Positions 52,626 through 63,056 are shown, counted from the stretch's first letter. The stretch: 64,000 nucleotides of DNA from Gracilaria domingensis (GCA_022539475.1 VCMS01000127.1:104807-168806), one strand, 5' to 3'. Notes: generated from the sequence alone by a model not told the origin. Translations and numbers: made by a program.

Positions 52626-52966
52626 CAGTTTCTACTGGAAGGCTCTGCCGACAGACGTCGTGTTGGTACTGCTTTCTTCATTTGGGGTTGTTGTTTGGAC
52701 ACGGTTTACTACCGGTGGCACTACCTATTTCCGTAGTGTGTGATTCCCGTCGGTACGGTTGTTGTCACCCCGTTTGGGTTGTCTACCGTTCCCAGCAATC
52801 TGGTCGAATCAGCCCTAATTCCGTATACGGCTGTTCCCGTTGGTACGGTCGGTTCGTCCGATTTGTCGGTTATCGTCACTCGCGTGAGGACGCTACACTC
52901 ATTCGAGGTTAATTTGTTGTTTTGCTTTCCTGGTCCCAGTTTTCTGGTCGTTTCTCGTCGTGTACG
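52626..52966 (+). other. Untranslated leader before gag
   Basis: About 340 bp of sequence with repeated CCCGTTGGTACGGT/CCCGTCGGTACGGT-type words and no long frame. A primer-binding site complementary to a tRNA 3' end should begin near 52626; no well-known plant-type site (initiator Met) was recognised, so priming may use another tRNA or self-priming. Confidence 0.4.
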
Positions 52967-55051
52967 ATGGTGTCTAGCAAGCGCTCGAGCCCTACGAAGT
53001 CTCGCTCCGTTGGCTCTGGCTTGCCCCCGCGTCTGCGGTCTGTTCCTGAACCCCTACAGGGTGATGGAAAGAAACCCGGAAACCGGAAACAGCCTGTCAA
53101 GTCGTCTGACGCCCCAGTGGCTGGGCCCTCATCTGCTCCTTTGGAGGGTCTTATACCCGCTGTCGCGGCGAAGGATGCGCTCGTAAACGAGTTGGAGACT
53201 CAAGTTCGTGTGCTTGAGGCTCAGACTGCTGTCATGAGGAGTTCTCATGAAGCACTCGTTTCCGAGGTCGACACACTTCGTTTGAAGGTTGACGCAGCCC
53301 TCAACGGAGGTGTATCAGATGATCTACGTATTTTACGGAAGGATGTTAATGCCCTCTTGGAGGTTCTTCAAGGATATCCCAGTTTCACCGAGGAGGTTAA
53401 CACGAAGTTCATTCGGATCCTTGGCCGTCTTGAGACGTTAGAGGCCACCATCCGTGAGGATGACGGCCCTGCTGCCGCCTCTGCGGGAGTGTCTCGTGGT
53501 ACACGTGACCGGAAGTCCGGGAAGAGTCGCTCTAAGAAGAGGAATGTCGACGAGTATGACTCGGATTCGTCACAGTCTTCTGGTATTTCAAACCGCTCGG
53601 CGGGTTCCTTATCATCGAGCTCGTCAAGTGACGGTGAACGTCGCGCTCGTTCTACGCGTTCGCGGAGTTCTACGTCCACCTATGGTGTTGTTGGTACCCG
53701 GAAACGGGGGCGAAAGCACTCAGGTTTGAGGGAACTGGAGCCGACGAATCCCTTGTTCAAAAGGTTGTTATCTTACCGGTATTACCGTTTGGAAGATTCA
53801 AGTCTGAACCGGACGCCCCGTGGCACGGGTAAGGTGAAGGACTGCATCAAACGCATGTCCTTAACCTTTCGCAACCAGTTGTTCACTGGGGAGGATCCCA
53901 TTCTGGTGCTTGACTTTCTTTCACGCTTTGTAGCGGAAGCTGACATCCTCGGCATGAGTGAGGGGCAAGCTTATGTTGCCTTACCGTATTTTCTACGGGG
54001 ACTCGCTGAAGATCAGTATAACTCTGTAAGAGGTTCATCTCGCGCCTCTGAAGGAGGGGTCACCTGCTGGCCCGAAGCAGTGCAGTATTTGTTGCGCTCG
54101 TATGCGACAAATACCTCTATCGAGGAAGCAATCACCGCGTTGCGGGAGACGAAACAACGCCCGAAGGAGTCGGAAACCGAGTACTCGGTACGCCTGAATA
54201 AGGCATTCCACCGTTGTGGCAATGTTTACTCCTCAAACGAGCGCTGTACGCTGTTTATCAACGGATTGAATCCGGCTATTCGCACTCTGGTTGCCCAGCG
54301 ACGGGAAGACCGGAAGAAGACTACCTATCTGGAGTTAGTGCAGTACGCGAAGGCGGAGGGAGACGCCTTGCGCGCACGCATCGGATACCGGGTTTCAACC
54401 AAAGCGTTGCACCTCGAAGGAGGGTCGTCATCAGCTTCACTGCTACCGCAGGACTTTTCTGGCCACGATGTGGATAACTTACATCTCGCACAGGTGGACC
54501 TGGATTCTATTCCGACTACGGAGTTGCCTTCTACTTCAGAAGCCTCGTCGAAGACGGAAGATGCGCTGCTTTACGCAGACCGTCCACGCGTTCGCGGTCC
54601 TCAAGTACCCTATTCAGGGAGTCGTTACCAGCGACCTGGTTGGGTAGACCCGCGAACGGTGAAGTTCCAAGACCAACGGAGTTCCGGAAGACCACCCCTG
54701 ATCTGTTTCACGTGTTACAACCACGGTCATGCAGCTCCGAACTGCAACCTCTCGATGAGGGAAATGCCCACGGTTGTGGCGAATTTTGAAGCGCTGACCC
54801 CCGCCGAACAGGCGTCAGTGCCGGTAACCGCATATCTGCGTGCGAAGGCTGAGTACCCCCGTAGGGTGTCTGCTGCAGAATTGGCTGCGTTACTGCACTC
54901 TGGTTCGACCCAGGTCAATGTTTCACCGGCTCAAGCCGTGGCGGCAACCGCTGTTGCGGGTAGTTCTGTCGCTGTTCCACAGGAATCTGTGAAGATGCCT
55001 GCTGCACAGGACGCCGTTCCCGTTAGAACGGATGGAACTCAGTTAAACTGA
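52967..55051 (+). CDS. gag: Gag polyprotein
   Basis: 694 residues from the first ATG. N-terminus basic and Ser/Pro-rich; a helix with heptads near 70-110; an Arg/Ser-rich region around 190-250. The capsid-like retrotransposon gag domain covers about 280-470 ('EADILGMSEGQAYVALPYFL', 'CWPEAVQYLLRSYA', 'YSVRLNKAFHRCGNVYSSNE', 'FINGLNPAIRTLVAQRRED'). One CCHC zinc knuckle follows near residue 580 ('CFTCYNHGHAAPNC'). The stop TGA at 55049-55051 is preceded directly by GTTAAAC, a slippery heptamer for -1 frameshifting into pol. Confidence 0.88.
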   Translation: MVSSKRSSPTKSRSVGSGLPPRLRSVPEPLQGDGKKPGNRKQPVKSSDAPVAGPSSAPLEGLIPAVAAKDALVNELETQVRVLEAQTAVMRSSHEALVSEVDTLRLKVDAALNGGVSDDLRILRKDVNALLEVLQGYPSFTEEVNTKFIRILGRLETLEATIREDDGPAAASAGVSRGTRDRKSGKSRSKKRNVDEYDSDSSQSSGISNRSAGSLSSSSSSDGERRARSTRSRSSTSTYGVVGTRKRGRKHSGLRELEPTNPLFKRLLSYRYYRLEDSSLNRTPRGTGKVKDCIKRMSLTFRNQLFTGEDPILVLDFLSRFVAEADILGMSEGQAYVALPYFLRGLAEDQYNSVRGSSRASEGGVTCWPEAVQYLLRSYATNTSIEEAITALRETKQRPKESETEYSVRLNKAFHRCGNVYSSNERCTLFINGLNPAIRTLVAQRREDRKKTTYLELVQYAKAEGDALRARIGYRVSTKALHLEGGSSSASLLPQDFSGHDVDNLHLAQVDLDSIPTTELPSTSEASSKTEDALLYADRPRVRGPQVPYSGSRYQRPGWVDPRTVKFQDQRSSGRPPLICFTCYNHGHAAPNCNLSMREMPTVVANFEALTPAEQASVPVTAYLRAKAEYPRRVSAAELAALLHSGSTQVNVSPAQAVAATAVAGSSVAVPQESVKMPAAQDAVPVRTDGTQLN

Positions 55052-58000
55052 GTACGGGAGTCTCCAATGGAGAGGCGCCCGAGTCGAGGTCTACGGCGCC
55101 CGAGGCGTCACCGCCTCGCTCCCAGGTCAAAATCCTTTCGAGGAAACAGACCGTCTTAGACGTGGACTCTACCACCATCGGTGTGTTACGTCGCCCGTGG
55201 ATACGGTTCAGGAACAACCGGATCCCGGATCGAGTCATGGTAATGGCCAAGCGAAACTACAAGATATTTGCTGACCTTGGCCTATCCACCCAGTATATGG
55301 TGCGTCATCTCTCTGTCTTGGATACAGGTGCTGGCCCCAACTTCATTGTTGAGTCATTACTACCGCCGGAACTCCGTTGTCGAGTCCGCTCTGGACCCGT
55401 CATGGACGTGGCAGATGCTAACAATAACCCGTTACAAACGGCTGGAATGGTTTCACTGATTGTCAGGATTGGTAACTGCATCGAGCAGGTAGAATTCATC
55501 GTCTGCAAGACGCTCGCTGCCCCTGTCATTCTAGGGTGTGACTTCTGCGACAGATATGTCGAAGCCATACGACCGCGTGCGCGTGAAGTGGAAATGGAAG
55601 ATGGTTCGGTTGTACCGATTGTTCGTCGCTCATTACGCCGAGCGTCAGCTAAGCTGGTACCACTACCCGCTCCTCTACAGGATTCCTCACCTCCGAAGGA
55701 GTCGCCGAAGCTCCGCGTAGCGCGTGCAATTTCTATTCCGCCAGAATCCCAGGTTTGGGTTGATGTTACTGCCGCACCGCGTGGTTTGCGGGTTGTTCAA
55801 CCATTGAACTCGTTATACGAGAAGTATCAGGTCGCGTTGGCGAACGGAGTTGTTCAAATCAACAGCGAACACCCCTTTCGGGTTATGTTGGCCAACTTTG
55901 GCAAGAAGCCCCAGTATCTGGTGAAGAACCAAGTAATTGGTACTGTCTTACCGCACCCTACGGCGCTTATCCCTACAAAGGTGACTGCCGCCGAGATGCT
56001 CGGGCTTGCTGAAGAACGCACTGGTTTGCTTCACCCTAAGGAGGGGGAGGGAGAATCGTCGCGCTCGTCTGCGTCGGACCCGTCCCAGACGGTTGAACAC
56101 CCGTCCCAGACGGTTGAACACACGAATGACTCGGAAGCTAGGACCGTTCCTACGAGTTATGACAAGATTGACCCTATCAAGGAGTTAGAAGAATTGAATC
56201 TCGGTCATGTACCGGTTTCACACCGTGAGAAGTTGCGCAACATGTTGCGAGAGTTTACACCAATGTGGGATGGTTCCCTCGGAGAGGTTTCAACTACGGA
56301 ACACCGGATTGACCTCCTGCCGGAGACCAAGCCGATTGCTCAGCACCCTTACAGGGCAGGCCCGAAAGCACGGGAAGAGGAAGAGTTTCAGATCAACAAA
56401 ATGCTCCGCGCTGGCGTGATAGAACCGGCTCAGTCGCCGTGGGCATCTCCAGTTGTACTGGCTCCGAAACCCGACGGGTCCTGGCGCTTTTGTATCGACT
56501 ATCGTCGCTTGAACGATGTCACCGTCAAAGACGTGTACCCCATACCTCGTATGGACGAGTATATCGACTCGCTTGGCGATGCTACTGTTTTCTCCACTTT
56601 GGATGCAAACTGGGGTTACTGGCAAGTACCAGTTAGACCGGAAGACCGTGACAAGACCGCGTTTACCTGTCATTCAGGACTATACCGCTTTAAGCGTATG
56701 CCGTTCGGGTTAACGAACGCCCCCGCTACGTTTCAGCGTGCTCTGGACATTTTGTTAGCTCGCTTCAAATGGCGGAGTTGCTTGGTATACCTCGATGACA
56801 TCATCGTGTTTTCCAACAGTTTGGACGATCACCTCGAACATGTTCGGGAGATAATGACCGCTTTGCGGGATGCTGGAATTACTCTCAAATTGAGGAAGTG
56901 TGAGTTTTTCACTCACTCAGTGAAGTATCTGGGCCATGTCATACGTCCAGGACGGTTACTGATCGAGGAAGCTCGCGTGAAGTCCCTCAAAGAGGCGAAG
57001 CACCCCACTACACAGACAGAGCTACGCTCCTTTCTAGGGCTATGCAACGTTTATAGACGGTTCATTTCTCGCTTCGCAAAGATCGCGGGACCGCTCAACG
57101 AACTCCTGAAGAAGGGACAACCGCCCAAATTGGGGCCACTTACCCCCACGCAAGTGGAGGCCTTCAACTCTCTTAAAGAGGCTGTTACCACGGCACCCGT
57201 GTTAGCGTTACCAAAGAACGGGTTGCCGTACACCGTGGATACGGATTCGAGCGATTACCAAATTGGCTGCGCTCTCTTTCAGACTACACCCGAAGGGGAA
57301 CGCAAACCAATTGGCTATTGGTCTCGTACACTCAACGTGCACGAGCGCAATTACTCGGTATCCGAGAAGGAGTGTCTCGCCATGGTATGGGCTTTGCAGA
57401 CTCTACGACCATATCTTATGGGTGTGCACTTTACCGTCAATACGGATCATTCCGCCTTGCGTTGGTTAATGTCAGTCACGGAGCCTTCCGGACGCTTAAT
57501 GCGTTGGCGTCTTCGGCTTGCCGAGTTTGACTACGAGGTCACCTATAAGAAGGGTTGTTTAAACGCGCAAGCGGATGCTCTTTCACGTCTAGGAACTGAA
57601 GGTGAAGCTTTACCCCTCGATGACGAGGATGAAGATATCCCCTGTTTCCTCATGGAGGAGGGTGATGAAGACTACGACATCGTGTCGGACGACATCTGTG
57701 ATGATTTGCTCGTCGCAGACGGTGAAGACCCGGAATCCGGTACATTCGTCCCCATTACTCCAGAAGAGCTGGTGCGGGAACAGCAATCTGACCCGTTCTG
57801 TACGAGGATACGCTCCCAAATTAATGGTGGTGCTAACATCCCGTTCGGGGTCAACACACAAGGTTACCTCGTCAGAGTGGTTCGTTCTACCCCACAGATT
57901 GTGGTTCCTCACTCCTTACAAACAAGGGTATTGCATCTCTCGCATCACTCGCGGATGGCTTCCCATCCGGGTGCTAAGCGGTTATACACGACACTGCGTC

Positions 58001-58782
58001 GGGATTTCTACTGGCCCGCGTTAGCGTTGGACTGCTACACCACCGTGAAGGCGTGTACACATTGTGCTCGAGAGCGAGTTAAACAGCGTCGCCATGCGAA
58101 GAAACTAACACTTTTCCCCGCAAGGGCGCCGTTGGAGTTTATTGCCATCGATATACTCGGCGAGTTCTTGCGTACTTCCCGAGGAAATCGGTTCTTACTC
58201 GTTATTACGGATAGATTCAGTAAGCTAGTCCGGACAGTTCCGTTGAAGTCGATTACAGCACGCAGTGTTGCAGAGGCATTCGTTCGCCATTGGGTTATGG
58301 TCTACGGTCCCCCGGTCAATCTCCTCTCAGATAATGGTCCGCAGTTTACTGCACGTTTCTTCCAGGATGTCTGTCGGATACTCGACGTGAAGAATCTCTT
58401 CACGACGACGTATCATCCCCAATGCAATGGGCAAGTCGAACGGTTTAACCGGACGATGCTCTCCGCGTTGCGGGCTTATACTGTTGAACACCCGAAAACT
58501 TGGGATCTCTACACGGATACCGTGACGTATGCGTATAATACGCAAGTTCACAAAGTAACTGGTTTATCGCCCTTTGAGCTCGTGCTCTCACGGACACCAC
58601 GCCAGTTGCGGTTGAACCATCAGCAAAGCTGGATACGTCACCGTCAATACGGGATCACTACTTGCAATGGAAGCAGTGGTTATCCGCAATGGTACCTGTC
58701 GCCAGGTCGTCAATGGCGAAAGCACAACACGCTTACAAGCGGAACTTTGATGCCCGGGTACGGAGACCACTACCGCCACTGA
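55027..58782 (+). CDS. pol: Pol polyprotein: protease, RT, RNase H, integrase
   Basis: The frame is open from 55027, overlapping the end of gag in the -1 frame; the first usable start-like codon is GTG at 55162, so fusion to gag by frameshift is the likelier expression mode. Landmarks: protease 'LSVLDTGAGPNFI'; RT with 'SPWASPVVLAPKPDGSWRFC' and the catalytic 'YLDDIIVFS'; RNase H 'VDTDSSDYQIGCALF' and 'YSVSEKECLAMVWAL'; integrase HHCC finger ('HHSRMASHPG' ... 'CTHCARE') and D,D-35-E core ('FIAIDILGEF', 'SDNGPQFTARFF', 'YHPQCNGQVERFNR'). After 'SRTPRQL' (about 58605) this frame loses similarity and stops at 58782; the integrase tail continues in the next ORF's frame, which points to a one-base deletion. 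Confidence 0.9.
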   Translation, partial: NGWNSVKLSTGVSNGEAPESRSTAPEASPPRSQVKILSRKQTVLDVDSTTIGVLRRPWIRFRNNRIPDRVMVMAKRNYKIFADLGLSTQYMVRHLSVLDTGAGPNFIVESLLPPELRCRVRSGPVMDVADANNNPLQTAGMVSLIVRIGNCIEQVEFIVCKTLAAPVILGCDFCDRYVEAIRPRAREVEMEDGSVVPIVRRSLRRASAKLVPLPAPLQDSSPPKESPKLRVARAISIPPESQVWVDVTAAPRGLRVVQPLNSLYEKYQVALANGVVQINSEHPFRVMLANFGKKPQYLVKNQVIGTVLPHPTALIPTKVTAAEMLGLAEERTGLLHPKEGEGESSRSSASDPSQTVEHPSQTVEHTNDSEARTVPTSYDKIDPIKELEELNLGHVPVSHREKLRNMLREFTPMWDGSLGEVSTTEHRIDLLPETKPIAQHPYRAGPKAREEEEFQINKMLRAGVIEPAQSPWASPVVLAPKPDGSWRFCIDYRRLNDVTVKDVYPIPRMDEYIDSLGDATVFSTLDANWGYWQVPVRPEDRDKTAFTCHSGLYRFKRMPFGLTNAPATFQRALDILLARFKWRSCLVYLDDIIVFSNSLDDHLEHVREIMTALRDAGITLKLRKCEFFTHSVKYLGHVIRPGRLLIEEARVKSLKEAKHPTTQTELRSFLGLCNVYRRFISRFAKIAGPLNELLKKGQPPKLGPLTPTQVEAFNSLKEAVTTAPVLALPKNGLPYTVDTDSSDYQIGCALFQTTPEGERKPIGYWSRTLNVHERNYSVSEKECLAMVWALQTLRPYLMGVHFTVNTDHSALRWLMSVTEPSGRLMRWRLRLAEFDYEVTYKKGCLNAQADALSRLGTEGEALPLDDEDEDIPCFLMEEGDEDYDIVSDDICDDLLVADGEDPESGTFVPITPEELVREQQSDPFCTRIRSQINGGANIPFGVNTQGYLVRVVRSTPQIVVPHSLQTRVLHLSHHSRMASHPGAKRLYTTLRRDFYWPALALDCYTTVKACTHCARERVKQRRHAKKLTLFPARAPLEFIAIDILGEFLRTSRGNRFLLVITDRFSKLVRTVPLKSITARSVAEAFVRHWVMVYGPPVNLLSDNGPQFTARFFQDVCRILDVKNLFTTTYHPQCNGQVERFNRTMLSALRAYTVEHPKTWDLYTDTVTYAYNTQVHKVTGLSPFELVLSRTPRQLRLNHQQSWIRHRQYGITTCNGSSGYPQWYLSPGRQWRKHNTLTSGTLMPGYGDHYRH

Positions 58783-60602
58783 AAGTGGGAAACCTCGCCT
58801 TTGTCAGGAAGGAGTACTACAACCCTGAAAAAGAGCGGCGCCACAAGCTTTCACCCATCGCTGATGGTCCATACCGCGTTATTAGCGTGAATACGGACAC
58901 AGTCGTACTGGAAGTTGGCGACGCTCATGAGCGTTTCTCCCGCGATCGCGTTGTGCAGGGCCCAACCGTGCACACGGAAATAGTTTCAGATTCACAGCAG
59001 GAAGCTGGACAGACACAGAACCGAGAATTCTCGTCGCAGAACACTACACCTACTGTGGGGCTTCGCAACCCTGCAAGGGGTCTCGCAGAGGTACCGATTA
59101 TATCGTCCCAAGCCGAGATATCGGAACATACACCGCTGGTGAAATCGCGTTTCACGGCGTCTATTACACCGTCAACAGACGTGATGACTGCTCCCCGTAA
59201 CGCTCCACCTAAGGAGGGGGAGGAGGATTCACGCGTCGTCGCGGAGAGTGAGTCACCGGTGTCGCTACCGTCGCAGCACCGTGATTCACGGGAAGATAAT
59301 GAAGAGGAGGCGGGGTCGCCTCAGGACACCGTCGAAGACGTAGTTGCTACGGACACCACTGTCAGTGGGAAGGATCACCCGCTGTCGCGTGTTGAGGCCG
59401 CGAAGGACGCGCTCCAGTCGGCCGCTGTCGCGCAGAACTCCGCGGAGGATGCACAACCTTCTACGAAGGATCGCGACCTTTCTGAAGGATACCGCACGCA
59501 ACGAACGGACTCGAGGTTGTCCCAGGATACTGGTATCGCTCACCCGCTTGGGGAATTGTCGCCAGAACACGCGCCCATCGCCTCGTCGGCGCAGGACGCG
59601 GAGCATGCTCTCGTTCGCGACGTTACCACGGCAAGGCCGAAAGTTGATCAAGAACACTCGACTTCTCGGCAGAGTGAGGCTACAGCGAAGCTGGGTACTG
59701 TATCACGGAGTATTCCGGACGCGCAGTCGCCGCAAACCGTCGCTGACGACCGCCATATACCGCCTTCACGGGCGCGCGCTAAGGAAGTCACGGCAGATCC
59801 CGGTACCTTAGACACTGCAGAGCAGAAAGAAGAGAAGACGCTCGCTGAAGCGAAGATCACACACCCCGGTTCGGGTAATGGTAGTGCACCGTTGCAACCA
59901 GCCGTGGGGAAGTCGCAAGTCGCACGTCATGACGTTTCGATAAGTCATGACGGCGCACCGCTCGCTGGAGATACGGATTACAGCCCTGATTTAGGGAAAA
60001 CGCACACTGCATCTGCAGGAGCGCTTGCGCACCACAAATCTTGGGGTGCGCTGCGCGCGCCACACAATGGGCCAATCACAGCTCGTGGCAGTGCCACCAC
60101 CGCGAAACGTCGCGTGTCGTCACGTGAACCGGCACGTGCCGTGGTGAACAACCCGCCTCCGCGTCTGCCTTCACCGTCAAGACGGGAACTACCGCGTGAA
60201 CTAGCCGTTCGCGGACCCGCCGAAGCGGCGAAGCTGCTTAAAGAAGCCCGGAAACGGGAAACGAACACTCAGCAGAGGGCAAGTCTACCGCCGAAGGCGT
60301 CAGGAGAAACTCACAGCACCGCTGGTGACGAAGTTACGGCACCGCCGCGGCGCGCTGACGACCCTTCGCAGGAAGAGCTCGAGCGGGGCGTATACTCGAA
60401 AGAGTTCGTCGTAGACCACCTCGTGGGACACAGTTGGAACCCGAAGGGGTCTGTTCAGTACCAGGTACGCTGGTATGGCTATCCGCCGTCGCGGGATTCG
60501 GACGAACCCGTGGAGCACTTACCCCGATCGAAGATCGTGCAGTACCATCGTCGAACAAACACGGCGTTGCCGGCTAACCTACATCAAGCGATGGTCGGAT
60601 AA
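58610..60602 (+). CDS. Integrase C-terminus plus chromodomain ORF
   Basis: Frame -1 relative to pol and open through the junction near 58605. It starts with the integrase C-terminal part ('WLSAMVPVARSSMAKAQHAY', 'KRNFDARVRRPLPPLKVGN', 'KLSPIADGPYRVISVNTDTV'). About 460 residues of disordered Ser/Glu/Ala-rich sequence follow. A chromodomain ends the ORF ('EFVVDHLVGHSWNPKGSVQY' then 'QVRWYGYPPSRDSDEPVEHL' and 'KIVQYHRR'). Chromodomains of chromoviruses read histone marks and direct insertion. The linker is much longer than the usual few tens of residues. In an intact element this would be fused to pol. Confidence 0.82.
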
Positions 60603-60998
60603 CACACGTCGTTGGAGACGGAGGCTTATCGCGTACCGCGCACGAACGGTTCTACGAATGACAACACTCAATCGAGGAACACTGCGACAACCTCCAGAGG
60701 AGTACTGTACCGCTACTCGCGTGGTGAGGAGACACTCTAGGAAGAGAAAAGTTGAAGTTCGAACAGTTATGCCCTCAGGAAGAGGAGACGATAGATACAC
60801 TCGAAAGAGAAAGAAGAACTCTATGAAGAGGAAATGGAAACTCGTAAGAGGAAGATTACCCCGAAAGGGAGAAGTTATGAAGTATGTACCTTGAGAAAGG
60901 AGAGAAGCCTTGAAGTTAAGAGAAGTCACAGTTTTACTGGTTATCGTAACTATGTTGCGGCTCGCTACTCGAGCCCGCAACCGCCTAGCTAATGGGTA
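60603..60998 (+). other. Purine-rich spacer
   Basis: About 400 bp rich in GA on the plus strand, between the chromodomain ORF stop and the 3' end of the antisense gene. No conserved frame. It may hold the terminator of both transcription units. Confidence 0.4.
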
Positions 60999-63056
60999 TT
61001 ACCCAGGGGGGGGCTCCATGGAGGAGAAGTTGCACGAGTTACTCGGAACTAGGTTGATTGTTCGCGAGCTGCGCAAGGAGAGCATCGCGCATTTGCGAAA
61101 CGTCCCCGACGCTGCGTCGGAAGCACCAGCCTCGCTGAGAAACTGAGCAATCACGGCAGCCCGTACTTCATCAGAGATACCCGCGTTCGCGGTTTCGTTC
61201 GGCGCAGCTGACGCCGCCATCGCAGAATGGGCAGCACTCTCTGGAGTCGAGACAACCACTGGTGTGGGTACAGGAACCGCTTGAGGCGCAGAAGGAACAT
61301 TCACCGCGCCCGACAAGGTCGCGTTAGCACCCGCTTGGGGACCTGGCACTGCTGAAGCAGGTACTGTCCGCTCCACCGGAGCTGCCGCGAAGTCGTCGTC
61401 GCCGTACTCGTCACCGTCATCGGGAGCGTCGTCAACCATGATGTTCTGGTCCCCAACAGGGTGGAAGAACTCATCAGTTATGATGAAGCCCGTAGGGTGC
61501 CCCGGAGGGATGACTCGCTCGGCGTTCCGAAGGAGCTCCGCCTCGGCGTTGGTAATCGGCACCCGTGTCCAGGGGTCGTAATAGATGTAATCACCCGACA
61601 GTGGGGACCTGCGACCCGGAGACCGATCAATAGCGGAATCGCCTTCGTCCCGCGCGCTCTGCGAAAGAGGAACTTGACTCCAGTCAACGCCATCGATCAC
61701 TCGCAAGAGGCACATGACTTCCGAGAAGTTTCCATTACCGCCAAGCGGGATAGTGAGATCCAAGGCTCGGATGAGTTGCCGCAAGCGCGGGGGAATGAAC
61801 CACAGTCGATACTGGTCATATACCTCGTTGAGGAGATACACCGCTGTTCGCGCCGCCCACTCCGTGAGGACAACGCTCCACCATCCCGTAAACGGGTTTG
61901 TCACGAGCCTACTACCCACATACGTGAGACAGGGGGGGAGTTCCACGTAACAGCCACGGCAGACCTCCACGGACGCCCACACAAAGGGGAGAGGAACATA
62001 TCTCCCACGCATGTGGCGCGGACGAATCCGGTTTGACTCCGTGTTTTGATACGGGATAAGGTAACCCCATCGGGAGCGGGCACCTCGTTCGGGACGGATC
62101 ATTGTTTGAAGGTAGTTGGACCGCGGTACGCGTGGGAGATATCGAAATTCTGCACGCAGAAGCGGACGGGTCCAGCACAGGAGATCCTGGTGAACGGGGA
62201 CGTTCTGGTAACGCTCCACCACACCGGCGAGCCGGGCAAGATTCTCTCCATATTGGATTTCGCCGAGTGTTCGGAAGAAGGCCACGTCGAAACGGAAGTT
62301 CGCCGGAATCGGGCGCTCTGAGTACGTGCGAAACATGCGCATGTGCGCTACGCGAACCATGGCCGCTCGGGCGGAGTTGTGCGACTGACCACGATGGTGG
62401 ACGAGCGCGTTGGTAGGCACGGTAATCCGGTAATGCCAGTCGAACGTCACCGTCATCCAGACGTGCACGCCTCCTGGGAGGTGACCACTGCCATCGGCAT
62501 ACGCCTCGACGAGGGAACGATTGGTCACGCCTTGCGGATGAAACCACGGAGCCCGTAAGAACGGTGTGGGATTGCTGCGAGGGTCGACGTTGTCGAGTTC
62601 GTCATACGACGCCCACGCGCCCGCATACGGGTTGACTACCGGTTGGACCGGAACAGCAGGAGCGATCCAGTTCCACTGCGGTACAGACGCCGGGGGCGGA
62701 AGTTGACCACCCGTCTGGGGAAGAGGAGCCGTGTGAAATCCCGGATTGACCGGTTGCGGAAACGGAACGCCAGCGGAAGACGGCTGTGAGAGAGGCACTC
62801 CAGAGGAGGAAGGGTGTGAAGGCCCAGCGAAACCACCAACGTATTGGTTCTGAGACCCGCCAGGCGGTTGGTTGCTACCCTGATTCGGGTTCGGCATCGC
62901 GGGAAGCGCGCGAGGAAGAGACGAAAGCGCTGGAAGCGAGAGAGAAGGGAGAGCGCGCCGAGGTATCGGAGGAGACACTACCGCAGTACGCGTGGAGAAG
63001 GGTGGACCGGAGTCGCCGTTAGAAGAGACCGGGGAGGCCGGATTGAAGACCGTCAT
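60999..63056 (-). CDS. Antisense ORF of unknown family inside the retrotransposon
   Basis: 685 residues from the ATG at 63056 (the frame is open to 63119). The N-terminal 150 residues are Pro/Gln/Ser/Gly-rich. Residues about 150-480 look folded: rich in Trp, Tyr and Arg, e.g. 'GGVHVWMTVTFDWHYRITVP', 'PANFRFDVAFFRTLGEIQYG', 'YLPRVPRSNYLQTMIRPERG', 'FTGWWSVVLTEWAARTAVYL', 'LRQLIRALDLTIPLGGNGNF'. The C-terminal 200 residues are acidic and Ala/Pro-rich with a short helix. The sense frames across the region are broken by stops, so the coding strand is minus. No similarity to gag, env, protease or transposase is recognised. Antisense ORFs before the 3' LTR are known in some plant Ty3/gypsy lineages, of unknown or regulatory function. 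Confidence 0.75.
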   Translation of the reverse strand: MTVFNPASPVSSNGDSGPPFSTRTAVVSPPIPRRALPSLSLPALSSLPRALPAMPNPNQGSNQPPGGSQNQYVGGFAGPSHPSSSGVPLSQPSSAGVPFPQPVNPGFHTAPLPQTGGQLPPPASVPQWNWIAPAVPVQPVVNPYAGAWASYDELDNVDPRSNPTPFLRAPWFHPQGVTNRSLVEAYADGSGHLPGGVHVWMTVTFDWHYRITVPTNALVHHRGQSHNSARAAMVRVAHMRMFRTYSERPIPANFRFDVAFFRTLGEIQYGENLARLAGVVERYQNVPVHQDLLCWTRPLLRAEFRYLPRVPRSNYLQTMIRPERGARSRWGYLIPYQNTESNRIRPRHMRGRYVPLPFVWASVEVCRGCYVELPPCLTYVGSRLVTNPFTGWWSVVLTEWAARTAVYLLNEVYDQYRLWFIPPRLRQLIRALDLTIPLGGNGNFSEVMCLLRVIDGVDWSQVPLSQSARDEGDSAIDRSPGRRSPLSGDYIYYDPWTRVPITNAEAELLRNAERVIPPGHPTGFIITDEFFHPVGDQNIMVDDAPDDGDEYGDDDFAAAPVERTVPASAVPGPQAGANATLSGAVNVPSAPQAVPVPTPVVVSTPESAAHSAMAASAAPNETANAGISDEVRAAVIAQFLSEAGASDAASGTFRKCAMLSLRSSRTINLVPSNSCNFSSMEPPPG

